A stretch of 21,995 nt of DNA from an uncultured Bacillota bacterium (GCA_946545145.1 CAMNNG010000005.1:1-21995); one strand, 5' to 3'. Counted from the first letter of the stretch, positions 1 through 7,090 are shown. The notes: generated from the letters alone by a model not told the origin. Numbers and translations are program-made.

Positions 1-2268
1 GCTTCCGCGGGCAAAGGCGGGAGCATCGAAAAGCCCGGGGCAACGAACTATATCCTCAACGCGACAACGACGTACGACTACACCCCGGCAAGAGGATACA
101 AGGTCAGGAGCCTGACGGTCAACGGAAGCGGCGTCAGCTTCAACGAGGGCGGCGGAACATACACGTTCGCGAAGCTCATCGAGAGGAGCTCGTCGTACGA
201 CCATACGATCGACGTACAGTTCAAAGGACCGTCCGTGTCCTACAGATGGGAAGGCGAGCATCCTGACGTGAAGGTGCCGGGCGGCGGCGAAGTCACTCCC
301 GGAGATTATGATGTCGACGGTACGTACTCAAAAGGAGATGAGATCAGGGCAACGGACGTCACCATCGGAGAAACGACATATCCGAAGGGCAAGTGGATCT
401 TCGAAGGCTGGGACAAAGAAGGCATCATCGAAGTGTGGGAGGACACTGTCATTACAGGAAGATGGACATTCCGCCCCGAGTGGGACATCACGACAGAGGT
501 CGTGAACGGCACGATCGAAGGCGCTGAGGAGAACGTCCCGGACGGAGAGAGCAGGACGGTGACATACAAAGCCGACGAGGGCTTCCAGCTGAAGGAGCTC
601 GTGGTCGACGGAAATGAAGAGGACATCGTTTTGAATCCAGAGGGATATACGTTCGAGAAGGTCACGAAGGACCATCACGTCAAAGCCGTCTTCGAGAAGA
701 TCCCGGATCTCGAGATCATAAAGAAGGCGGACAGGCGCCACTACAACGCAGGCGACACGGTGACATATACCGTCACGGTGAGGCAGACCGTCATAGGTGC
801 GGAAGCAAGAGGCGTCGTCGTGACTGACTCGATACCCGAGGGCCTCAGCCTCATTGAAGGATCGATAAGCGGAAGCGGAGTGACGGTGGAAGAGGAATCA
901 GAGCATGCTTACAAAGTCAGCATCGAAAGCATAGCTTCGGACGAGAGGCTCGGTATTCCCGGCGAAGCTGTATACACGTACAAGTGCAAAGCGGCTGAAG
1001 ACATCGACGCTCATGATCTCGTAAACACCGTCACTGCGGGCGGAGATAACGTTCCCGGACAGGTGACCGATAAGGAAACGGTGGATGCCCATGTGCCTCA
1101 CGTCACGATCGAAAAGACGGTCGACAAGGAGAAAGCCAGGCCCGGCGACACTCTGAAGTACACGGTCAGCGTAAGGCAGGATCACGAGGGCGCGGAGCTG
1201 AGGAACGTCGTTTTCATCGACACTCTTCCCGACGGCATAACGGTCGATGAGGCGAGCGTCATACTGACGCGCCTTGCGGGAGACGATGCGGCTGATGATG
1301 AGGCTGGTGCTGCTGCTGGTGAAGGTGAAGCGGCGCAGGATGAGGACGGTGAAGAGGCCGGAACCGGAACCGGCGAAGAATCCGGGACTGAAACCGGTGA
1401 TGAAGCCGGGGCCGAAGCCGATGGTTCAGGATCAGGCGGAGGCAGCGGAGATAATGACGATGCTGCGACGGCGGATGAAGTCGCCGGAGATAGTGCGGCA
1501 GAGGATGAAGATGTGACTGGCAATGAAAGCGCGGATGAAACGGCATCTGATGGAAGTGCTTCCGGAGAAGGCGGCGCCGCAGAAGAAGCATCAGGCGAAG
1601 ATACAGAAGCCGCAGAAGAGACCGGCGAAGAAGCCGGAGGCTCAGACGGCGGAGAGCCCGGTGCATCTGATGAGACTGAAGCAGGAGATGAGGACGGAAG
1701 CGGTGAAGAACCGGGTCCTGATGACAGCGAAACTGCTGATGGCTCTGAAGGCACAGGTGAGGCGGACGCGGCTGAAGGTGAAGCGGACACTGAGACCGGA
1801 GGAGAGACTGCTTATCCCGAACCGGAAGTAACGATAAAGGACGGAAAGATCATCATCGAGTCAGCGGTCATGAAGAAAGGCTTCGATGTCACATTCGAAG
1901 CCGTAGTGAATGATGATACGGAGGGCGAGGTAGTCAATCTGGCATCGGTAGACGGATACATCACGGATGAACAGAAACTCCCTGAGCCTCTTGAAGACAC
2001 TGCAGCGACACTGGTCGAAGTGCCGAAAGAGGAGCCGCCCGCCGCGGTAGAGCAGAAGCCGGCGCCGGAGCCGGAGAAGGCGGAACCAAAACCGGTGCAG
2101 CGCGAGGAAAAAGAAAAGCCGAAAGCGAGCAAGGTGAGGACGGGAGATGAAAGCTTCCCCGCGGCAGCTGTCATCGTTATGGCTGCAGCATTCGTCATCG
2201 CTGCAACGACTCTGCTCAGTATGAGGAGAAGAGGCGCGCGCAGAAAACTGAACGGAGGCCGGAAATGA
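1..2268 (+). CDS. Surface-anchored repeat protein, 5' partial (InlB-B-like, SHIRT-like, DUF11 domains)
   Basis: The frame is open from base 1, so the N-terminus lies outside the window; 755 residues are present. In order (window residue numbers): about 1-77 an InlB-B-like repeat; 79-159 a SHIRT-like domain ending in KWIFEGWD and GRWTFRP; 160-235 a second divergent InlB-B-like repeat; 236-368 a DUF11 domain (DLEIIKKADRRHYNAGDTVT); and from 369 a second DUF11 split by an acidic Asp/Glu/Gly/Ala/Ser tract at about 427-604. A Pro/Glu/Lys-rich linker follows, then VRTGDES, a hydrophobic helix (about 719-741) and an Arg/Lys tail. The end resembles a degenerate LPxTG sorting signal or a simple membrane anchor. 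DUF11 and SHIRT modules are known from surface adhesins and stalks, so I infer a cell-surface role. The GTG at 235 is not the start. The stop overlaps the next gene. Confidence 0.85.
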   Translation, partial: ASAGKGGSIEKPGATNYILNATTTYDYTPARGYKVRSLTVNGSGVSFNEGGGTYTFAKLIERSSSYDHTIDVQFKGPSVSYRWEGEHPDVKVPGGGEVTPGDYDVDGTYSKGDEIRATDVTIGETTYPKGKWIFEGWDKEGIIEVWEDTVITGRWTFRPEWDITTEVVNGTIEGAEENVPDGESRTVTYKADEGFQLKELVVDGNEEDIVLNPEGYTFEKVTKDHHVKAVFEKIPDLEIIKKADRRHYNAGDTVTYTVTVRQTVIGAEARGVVVTDSIPEGLSLIEGSISGSGVTVEEESEHAYKVSIESIASDERLGIPGEAVYTYKCKAAEDIDAHDLVNTVTAGGDNVPGQVTDKETVDAHVPHVTIEKTVDKEKARPGDTLKYTVSVRQDHEGAELRNVVFIDTLPDGITVDEASVILTRLAGDDAADDEAGAAAGEGEAAQDEDGEEAGTGTGEESGTETGDEAGAEADGSGSGGGSGDNDDAATADEVAGDSAAEDEDVTGNESADETASDGSASGEGGAAEEASGEDTEAAEETGEEAGGSDGGEPGASDETEAGDEDGSGEEPGPDDSETADGSEGTGEADAAEGEADTETGGETAYPEPEVTIKDGKIIIESAVMKKGFDVTFEAVVNDDTEGEVVNLASVDGYITDEQKLPEPLEDTAATLVEVPKEEPPAAVEQKPAPEPEKAEPKPVQREEKEKPKASKVRTGDESFPAAAVIVMAAAFVIAATTLLSMRRRGARRKLNGGRK
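1279..1812 (+). repeat. Acidic low-complexity tract inside the second DUF11 domain
   Basis: About 178 codons encode almost only Asp, Glu, Ala, Gly, Ser and Thr, with irregular short repeats such as EEAG, DEAGAE and SGE. The DNA is dominated by GAA, GAT, GAC and GCN/GGN codons. DUF11-type beta sequence stops just before it (VILTRLAG) and resumes just after it (PEVTIKDGKIIIES), so the tract appears inserted in the domain and not merely appended to it. It is probably disordered. Confidence 0.8.
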
Positions 2269-2900
2269 AAATGATATTGAGGATGAGATGCAGGCAGATG
2301 CTTTCCTGCTTTATGACGGCATCCGTAGTGCTTGCCTGCAGCGCCGCCGGTCAGGCGGCAGCATGCGGGCAGGCTCTGGCCTGCGCAGACGCGAGCGTGC
2401 ATGACGTTGAGACCTTCACTAAAACCAAAGTATGCAGAACGTACTTTTTGCCGCGCGAAAGCCCGAAGTACCAGTACAGGGTCGTGCGCTCGCACAGGCG
2501 TGTCTACGGATGCGGATACGCAGGCGGCCAGGGCAAGAAGGGGATATATCTCAGCAAAGGCCAGAGGCTGTACGTCACGAAGAATCCAAGAGGCGGCCCG
2601 TCTGTAACTGTTTCGGCGGGATTCGGGTACGGCGGCGCCAGCTGCAGCGCGTCGGTCAAGATACCTCTCGGAAAGCAGGGCGCAAAGTCGTCCACGATGG
2701 CGCCGACATACAACAAGGCGTGGAAGAAAGGGTACTACAAGGCATATTCGCATGTGGCTTACGATGTATATACTGTAGCGACGTTCCGCAGACGCTGGGA
2801 TCCGGCTAAGAAGAAATACAGGAGTTGGGTCAGATACAGCAGCAAAGGGCTGACTGAAAAGAGCCCGTATGCCTTCAAGTATCAGCTGATCAGGCAGTAG
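2265..2900 (+). CDS. Small secreted or lipoprotein, unknown function
   Basis: A 211-residue protein that I do not recognise. The N-terminus is basic, then hydrophobic (MTASVVLACSAAG), which reads as a signal peptide; VVLAC at residues 21-25 could be a lipobox, making a lipoprotein possible. The mature part is rich in Lys, Arg, Tyr and Gly with little hydrophobic core, for example GYAGGQGKKGIYLSKGQR and KKGYYKAYSHVAYDVYT. The ATG overlaps the upstream stop (ATGA) and has GGAGG six bases before it, inside the upstream gene, so translation is probably coupled to the anchored surface protein. That suggests a partner or secreted companion, but this is inference only. Confidence 0.75.
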   Translation: MKMILRMRCRQMLSCFMTASVVLACSAAGQAAACGQALACADASVHDVETFTKTKVCRTYFLPRESPKYQYRVVRSHRRVYGCGYAGGQGKKGIYLSKGQRLYVTKNPRGGPSVTVSAGFGYGGASCSASVKIPLGKQGAKSSTMAPTYNKAWKKGYYKAYSHVAYDVYTVATFRRRWDPAKKKYRSWVRYSSKGLTEKSPYAFKYQLIRQ

Positions 2901-2952
2901 GGCAGAAGGCTCGGAAAACAGATCAGAGCTGCATGGAGAAAGAGGAAGGAAG

Positions 2953-3405
2953 ATGAAAAAGGACATGATAAAGACAGCAAGGCTGGCCGTTATGATCGTC
3001 CTGACGGCGGCAGTCTCAGCACTTATGACGTTAGTCGTTCTCGAAAACACCGGGCACGGGCTGCACGGCGGGCAGGCGCCTGCAGATTTTGCGGGCGTAT
3101 ATGAGATCGGAAGCGGCATAAGGCTGAGCCTGCTTCCAGGTGAGGAAGACGTTGACGGCGGCAGGGCCCCGTTCTATATATATGAAATGTCAGACGATCC
3201 GGATGACGACAGTATTAAGGTGCAGGTGACCGGCGAGTCGGAGCCGGGCGGAAAGAACTGCCTTGTGCTTTATGATGAAGAAGGCGGCGTCCTGGCATCG
3301 CTCATATATACAGAAGGGACGTACTACTACCAGAAGACAGGCGAAGCAGGCAGCGTCCCGAAAGAGGCCAGGAAGACAGACGATGCGGCTGTCGTACCGG
3401 AATAG
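2953..3405 (+). CDS. Membrane-anchored hypothetical protein
   Basis: A 150-residue protein of unknown family. One N-terminal hydrophobic segment (about residues 9-29, ARLAVMIVLTAAVSALMTLV) after a Lys-rich start suggests an uncleaved anchor or signal peptide. The acidic exterior part has beta-like stretches ending ADFAGVYEIGSGIRLSLLPG and CLVLYDEEGGVLASLIYTEG, somewhat like small outside-facing beta-barrel or lipocalin-like domains, but I cannot assign one. GAGGAAGGA precedes the ATG. It lies 52 bases after the previous gene with no terminator between, so it is probably in the same operon. Confidence 0.7.
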   Translation: MKKDMIKTARLAVMIVLTAAVSALMTLVVLENTGHGLHGGQAPADFAGVYEIGSGIRLSLLPGEEDVDGGRAPFYIYEMSDDPDDDSIKVQVTGESEPGGKNCLVLYDEEGGVLASLIYTEGTYYYQKTGEAGSVPKEARKTDDAAVVPE

Positions 3406-3447
3406 CGGACGCGATCCGGAAACTGGACGAAAATGCGGTAATACTTT

Positions 3448-3495
3448 AAAACAAATTGATACATGAGAAAGAGAGTGATATCATTGATTTGTTTT
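3448..3495 (+). repeat. Imperfect inverted repeat spanning the promoter of the DUF4886 gene
   Basis: AAAACAAAT (3448-3456) and TGATA (3457-3461) are mirrored by TATCA (3479-3483) and ATTTGTTTT (3487-3495), with TTG (3484-3486) as a one-sided bulge. The arms cover the -35 and -10 boxes. It could be an operator, a weak AT-rich terminator for the upstream operon, or chance in AT-rich DNA. Confidence 0.45.
3456..3484 (+). promoter_or_regulatory. Sigma-A promoter of the DUF4886 gene
   Basis: TTGATA (3456-3461), 17 bases, TATCAT (3479-3484), with TG one base upstream of the -10 box (extended -10). Predicted start is near 3491, leaving a leader of about 35 bases before the gene. Confidence 0.65.
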
Positions 3496-3522
3496 TGAAT
3501 TTGTGTATTTAGAGGAGAAATC

Positions 3523-3531
3523 ATGTTTTGA
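3523..3531 (+). promoter_or_regulatory. Two-codon mini-ORF overlapping the DUF4886 gene start
   Basis: ATG TTT TGA begins six bases after AGGAG (3512-3516), the ideal distance. Its TGA overlaps the TTG at 3528 as TTGA. Either a minimal ORF coupled to the TTG start, or the true ATG shifted by one T in a TTTT run. Confidence 0.4.
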
Positions 3532-4757
3532 GATCGAGAATTGTTTCGATGATCCTTCTGGCAGCCTTGCTTGCTGTCACAAGTATCGGTTCTTTTGCGT
3601 ATGCTGCAGATGATACGGATGGACATGTCATTGTTAATAAAAGCAAAAAATATCATATCCTGTTTGTAGGAAACAGTTTCAATTGGGATACAGCTCACTA
3701 TGTCCACAATGTTGCCCGTGCGGCTGGGTATAAAGTTGATGTCGGGATCTGCTACAGAGGAGGATCGAGCGTCATAACACATTACAGATACTGTTCCGGA
3801 GAAAAGCCATATTTGCTCAAATACAAAGAGCATAACAGAGACGGGATAACAAAATGGAAGAAGCTGACTTTTGGTCAGGTGCTCGATAGGCATCGCTGGG
3901 ATGCTGTCGTTTTCCAGATGACTACAGGAGTGTGGTATTCCGGCAAAACAGAACCGGGGATCGACAGATATGTTGTGAAAATGGCAGATATCGTCAGAAC
4001 GCACTGTGCAGAGAGAGGCAACCCGGTGCCCGTTTTCGGCGCTAATATGACGTGGTCATATGATGACGGATTCAGTAAAAGAGCATGCTTCGAAAAAAGC
4101 TGGAACAGTCAAAGTGCAGCTATGTATGAAGATCTGATGGCGGTACGGAAAGAAGAAATCAGCAATATGGACGGTATCTCTTTCTTCATACCTACGGCAA
4201 CGGCTGTACAGAATGCAAGAACGACTTACATAAAACCCGGAGTCACAAGAGACGGTCAGCATATGAGCCTGGGCCATGGACGGTTTCTTGCGGCTGTTTG
4301 CGCTGCCGGGTCACTTGGCATCGATATCGATGATGTGCACAGTATCAATTATGACATGGCGGCAGGAAGGGTTTCATCGGTCCATGACTGGATGCTTAAG
4401 AGAATGGCTAAAGCCGCTCTTGCAAAGCCATTTGCCGTGACTGATTTTTCAAAGTACAATGTGAGACCGGCGATCGGGAAAGTCAGGCTGCATGCTAAAA
4501 GATCTTTGGTCAGGAAGGCAGGCAGAAGATACACAAATTACAAACTTGCCTGGAATGCAGTCCCTCATGCCACAGGATATTCGATATATTACAAAAAGAA
4601 AGGAGCCTCAAGATTCAGGTTCTTAAAAACGATCGATGGAAATGCAGGTAGGAAAGCGAAACTGAAGAGAAGATCTGCCGGCAGCCATTACTACTTCAGA
4701 GTGTATGCAGTGGGTGACTCTCTTACTGAGAGATCATCTGTTACAGTGTACAGATGA
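3528..4757 (+). CDS. Secreted DUF4886-type SGNH hydrolase with C-terminal Fn3 domain
   Basis: A 409-residue protein starting at TTG. A signal peptide (RSRIVSMILLAALLAV then FAYA-ADD, cleavage near residue 26) precedes a DUF4886/SGNH-like domain at about 40-275. HILFVGNSFNWD holds the presumed nucleophile Ser50, and TRDGQHMSLGHGRFLAA holds the Asp242/His245 pair. From about 315 to the end there is a fibronectin III-like domain (YKLAWNAVPHATGYSIYYKK, HYYFRVYAV). The family suggests an extracellular esterase or deacetylase on a glycan; the substrate is unknown. Base composition is visibly more AT-rich than the genes before it, and it has its own promoter. The start is uncertain: an ATG at 3523 fits the Shine-Dalgarno better but stops after two codons; with one more T in the TTTT run it would read MFLRSRIVS in frame. 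Confidence 0.8.
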   Translation: MRSRIVSMILLAALLAVTSIGSFAYAADDTDGHVIVNKSKKYHILFVGNSFNWDTAHYVHNVARAAGYKVDVGICYRGGSSVITHYRYCSGEKPYLLKYKEHNRDGITKWKKLTFGQVLDRHRWDAVVFQMTTGVWYSGKTEPGIDRYVVKMADIVRTHCAERGNPVPVFGANMTWSYDDGFSKRACFEKSWNSQSAAMYEDLMAVRKEEISNMDGISFFIPTATAVQNARTTYIKPGVTRDGQHMSLGHGRFLAAVCAAGSLGIDIDDVHSINYDMAAGRVSSVHDWMLKRMAKAALAKPFAVTDFSKYNVRPAIGKVRLHAKRSLVRKAGRRYTNYKLAWNAVPHATGYSIYYKKKGASRFRFLKTIDGNAGRKAKLKRRSAGSHYYFRVYAVGDSLTERSSVTVYR

Positions 4758-4801
4758 TGCTGCTTGTGTCTTAGATATAACGTGAATGGGGGGTGAGCAG
4801 G

Positions 4802-5350
4802 ATGCATGAAAAAGATATTCTTCGTGCAAAGCGAAATTTGATGATCAAGGCGGCTTTGTACCTGGCCGTATGGGTATTCGTTATTGCAGCATTTTTTACT
4901 GCGCCTCCCGGAAATGAGATGGGTATGGTTATCACATATTTCTGGCTGGTCATTCCCGTGGCGACATGCATCATCGCTATGCTCATGGAAACAGACATCG
5001 TAACGATCTGCGAGAAGAGCCGCCCTGCTGTCTCAGCAGCAAAAAGGAATGTGATAATGATCCTTTCTTTCGGGATCATGTCCATGCTCCTGCCGATGCT
5101 GATATTCGGTCTGGCAGGTGGCGGCGGGATCAAAGGTGTATTTGCTTATTTCCCTGATTCTGTCGGTCAGCTGATCGCCGGCGCCGTTGCGGCGGCCTTG
5201 GGCGCTGCTGTGGGGAACTCTGTCACAGATATCGAAGACAAGAAGAAAACCAGGAAAAGGGTACTGATCGCATCGGCTGTCATCATCGGAGTGCCTGTCT
5301 TGCTGGCGGCGATCGTTTCGCTGAGCATGTTGTCTGCATGGGATATATAA
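4802..5350 (+). CDS. Five-helix membrane protein, unknown function
   Basis: A 182-residue integral membrane protein that I do not recognise. Hydrophobic segments lie at about residues 17-34, 40-61, 83-108, 120-140 and 153-176. A basic loop (DIEDKKKTRKR) before the last helix suggests a cytoplasmic loop there. I start at ATG 4802 because GGGGTGA ends six bases upstream; the in-frame GTG at 4793 lies inside that ribosome binding site. It follows the DUF4886 gene by 44 bases with no clear promoter or terminator between, so the two may be cotranscribed. A hairpin with T-rich tail follows its stop. Confidence 0.7.
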   Translation: MHEKDILRAKRNLMIKAALYLAVWVFVIAAFFTAPPGNEMGMVITYFWLVIPVATCIIAMLMETDIVTICEKSRPAVSAAKRNVIMILSFGIMSMLLPMLIFGLAGGGGIKGVFAYFPDSVGQLIAGAVAAALGAAVGNSVTDIEDKKKTRKRVLIASAVIIGVPVLLAAIVSLSMLSAWDI

Positions 5351-5375
5351 AGAAGGCAAAAGCCGTCTATATTTT
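5351..5375 (+). terminator. Weak intrinsic terminator after the membrane protein gene
   Basis: AGAAGGC (5351-5357) pairs with GCCGTCT (5362-5368) with one A-G mismatch and an AAAA loop, followed by ATATTTT. It separates the accessory region from the rpmG promoter three bases downstream. Confidence 0.5.
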
Positions 5376-5377
5376 CC

Positions 5378-5412
5378 TTGACTTTGACTGGGCACGTGAG
5401 TATACTTATTAA
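5378..5412 (+). promoter_or_regulatory. Promoter of the rpmG-secE-nusG-rplKA operon (two overlapping sigma-A sites)
   Basis: TTGACT (5378-5383), 17 bases, TATACT (5401-5406) is a near-consensus sigma-A promoter with predicted start near 5413. TTGACT is immediately repeated at 5384-5389 and has TATTAA 17 bases further on (5407-5412), giving a second weaker site offset by six bases. The leader is about 70 bases. Confidence 0.85.
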
Positions 5413-5436
5413 GCGACTTTATGCATATTTAACGTT

Positions 5437-5463
5437 AGAGCTGATAAAAAAGGCTCTGTTTTG
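5437..5463 (+). other. Small leader hairpin before rpmG
   Basis: AGAGC (5437-5441) pairs with GCTCT (5453-5457) across an 11-base A-rich loop, followed by GTTTTG. Only five pairs, so it could be a weak attenuator or nothing. Confidence 0.25.
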
Positions 5464-5484
5464 AGTTGACGGAGGAAACGCAAC

Positions 5485-5634
5485 ATGAGAATTAAGGTTA
5501 CACTGGCTTGCCAGGAGTGCAAGCAGAGAAACTATGATACAGTAAAGGACAAACAGAACAATCCGGATCGTATCGAGCTGAAAAAGTATTGTCCGTTCTG
5601 CAGAAAGCACACACTGCACAAGGAGACTAAGTAG
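5485..5634 (+). CDS. rpmG: 50S ribosomal protein L33
   Basis: A 49-residue protein reading MRIKVTLACQECKQRNYDTV and ending HTLHKETK. L33 is a small protein of the large subunit near the E site. CQEC and CPFC form the four-cysteine zinc site of the zinc-binding version of L33. GGAGG (5471-5475) precedes the ATG by nine bases. It is the first gene after the strong promoter and is 13 bases from secE, the usual Firmicutes order rpmG-secE-nusG. Confidence 0.96.
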   Translation: MRIKVTLACQECKQRNYDTVKDKQNNPDRIELKKYCPFCRKHTLHKETK

Positions 5635-5647
5635 CAGGAGTTAAAAA

Positions 5648-5935
5648 ATGGCTAAGGACAAAAAGAACAAACCAACTATGAAAGAGACCCGCGAGAAGAT
5701 GCAGAAAAGGCAGCAGGGCAGAAGCCAGAATGCCAAGAGGCAGCGCGGTAGTTTCATTGAGTATCTGAAGAATGTCAGACTCGAGATGAGAAAGGTCGTA
5801 TGGCCTACAAAGCAGGAGCTGTGGCAGTATGCGGCGCTGGTAGTCGTAGCATGCGCATTCTTTGCTGTTGCTTTCTGGGCGATAGACACGGGATTCCTTG
5901 CACTGCTCAAGCAGCTGCTCGGCATCTCCATGTAG
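5648..5935 (+). CDS. secE: Preprotein translocase subunit SecE
   Basis: A 95-residue protein. SecE clamps and stabilises SecY in the membrane channel for protein export. The first 38 residues are very basic and charged; then comes the SecE signature (FIEYLKNVRLEMRKVVWPTK, about 36-55) with the VVWPT motif, and one membrane helix (about 62-82, YAALVVVACAFFAVAFWAID). This is the short single-helix form typical of Gram-positives, with a longer basic N-terminus than usual. AGGAG lies seven bases before the ATG. Confidence 0.96.
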   Translation: MAKDKKNKPTMKETREKMQKRQQGRSQNAKRQRGSFIEYLKNVRLEMRKVVWPTKQELWQYAALVVVACAFFAVAFWAIDTGFLALLKQLLGISM

Positions 5936-5954
5936 TTTAGGTTGAGGAGAAACA

Positions 5955-6530
5955 ATGGCTGAAAGAGAAGATGCAAAGGTATCCAACAATTATGAAGGTC
6001 TTCGTGGAGACGGACAGCCGCATTGGTATGTAGTCCACACCTATTCGGGTCATGAAGACAAAGTAAAGGCAAACATCGAAAAGCTTGTCGAATCCAGCGG
6101 TCTTCAGGAGCAGGTGCTCCAGGTGGTCGTTCCGACTGAAGATAAGGCCGAGCCGAAAAACGGCAAGATGGTCATCAAAAAGCGCAAGGTGTTCCCGGGA
6201 TACGTCATCGTCAAGATGATCGTAACGAACGCATCGTGGTATCTCGTAAGAAACACGCAGGGCGTTACGGGATTCGTAGGTCATGGTGCTGATCCTGTGC
6301 CTCTGACGGTCGAAGAAGTCAGACGCATGGGCATCGAGAAGGTATCGATCGACCTCGACCTCCACGTCGGAGACAACATCAGAGTCATCAACGGACCGTT
6401 CGAAAACTTCATGGGCGTCGTAGAAGATGTCAATGAAGAAAAGGAAACTGTCAAGGCCAAGGTCTCGATGATGGGAAGAGATATCCCGGTAGAGCTCGAG
6501 TTCGCTCAGATCGACAAGATGTCGAGATAA
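5955..6530 (+). CDS. nusG: Transcription termination/antitermination factor NusG
   Basis: A 191-residue protein. NusG binds the beta' clamp of RNA polymerase through its NGN domain and links transcription to other factors through its KOW domain. The NGN domain begins HWYVVHTYSGHEDKVKANIE (about 23-42) and includes FPGYVIVKM; the KOW domain starts near residue 135 (HVGDNIRVINGPFENFMGVV). The first 20 residues form a charged extension. AGGAG lies five bases before the ATG and the gap from secE is 19 bases. Confidence 0.97.
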   Translation: MAEREDAKVSNNYEGLRGDGQPHWYVVHTYSGHEDKVKANIEKLVESSGLQEQVLQVVVPTEDKAEPKNGKMVIKKRKVFPGYVIVKMIVTNASWYLVRNTQGVTGFVGHGADPVPLTVEEVRRMGIEKVSIDLDLHVGDNIRVINGPFENFMGVVEDVNEEKETVKAKVSMMGRDIPVELEFAQIDKMSR

Positions 6531-6609
6531 CGACAGTAATTAGATACGAACACAACGGCGAAATGCCATTAATAATACAGAAAACGCTAGGAAAGGAGGA
6601 AGACGAGGT

Positions 6610-7035
6610 ATGGCTAAGAAAATCGAAGGCTATATCAAACTGCAGATCCCCGCAGGCGGAGCTACACCGGCACCTCCGGTAGGACCGGCCCTCGGTCAGA
6701 AGAGTGTCAACATCATGGACTTCTGCAAACAGTTCAATGCAAGGACACAGGACCAGCAGGGTATGATCATCCCGGTAGTTATCACGGTATACGCAGACAG
6801 ATCGTTCTCGTTCGTTTGCAAAACACCGCCCGCAGCAGTGCTTCTTAAGAAAGCAGCAGGTCTCGACAAAGCGTCCGGTGAGCCGAACAAGACGAAAGTC
6901 GCTACGATCACTACAGCGCAGGCTCGCGAGATAGCTGAGACAAAGATGCCGGATCTGAATGCAGCTACTATCGAAGCAGCTACAGAGATGATCAAGGGCA
7001 CAGCAAGAAGCATGGGAATCATAGTTGAAGATTAG
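6610..7035 (+). CDS. rplK: 50S ribosomal protein L11
   Basis: A 141-residue protein of normal length. L11 binds 23S rRNA helices 43-44 at the GTPase-associated centre. The Pro-rich TPAPPVGPALGQKSVNIMDF (about 19-38) and the C-terminal RNA-binding part with AREIAETKMPDLNA and GTARSMGI are diagnostic. GGAGG (6595-6599) lies ten bases before the ATG. The 79-base spacer after nusG shows no convincing promoter or terminator, so it is read from the rpmG promoter. Confidence 0.97.
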   Translation: MAKKIEGYIKLQIPAGGATPAPPVGPALGQKSVNIMDFCKQFNARTQDQQGMIIPVVITVYADRSFSFVCKTPPAAVLLKKAAGLDKASGEPNKTKVATITTAQAREIAETKMPDLNAATIEAATEMIKGTARSMGIIVED

Positions 7036-7039
7036 CACA

Positions 7040-7074
7040 GTGGGAGGCCCGCAGAGCGGGACCGTCAGTACCAC
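7040..7074 (+). ncRNA. Putative L1-binding regulatory structure in the rplK-rplA spacer
   Basis: GTGG (7040-7043) pairs with CCAC (7071-7074). Inside, GG (7046-7047) pairs with CC (7062-7063), and CCCGC (7048-7052) with GCGGG (7056-7060) around an AGA loop, with a bulged A7061. An asymmetric internal loop (GA opposite GTCAGTA) separates the stems. The AAGGAGGT of rplA follows directly, so folding could influence L1 translation. L1 is known to autoregulate by binding an rRNA-like site in its mRNA; that this is the site is inference. Confidence 0.45.
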
Positions 7075-7090
7075 AAGGAGGTAAAAAGAA

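Noticed and set aside
1182..1790. Long minus-strand ORF of 202 codons rich in Ser/Ala/Pro
   Set aside because: It is the antisense of the acidic GAA/GCN tract; biased codons on one strand keep the opposite frame open. No ribosome binding site and no recognisable family.
1812..3119. Minus-strand ORF of 435 codons
   Set aside because: It spans three plus-strand genes with clear starts, coupling and signal peptides; its own sequence is compositionally odd and matches nothing I recognise.
5340..5650. tRNA-Trp gene near rpmG/secE, as in some Clostridia
   Set aside because: No cloverleaf or conserved tRNA boxes seen; only the promoter, leader and rpmG are there.
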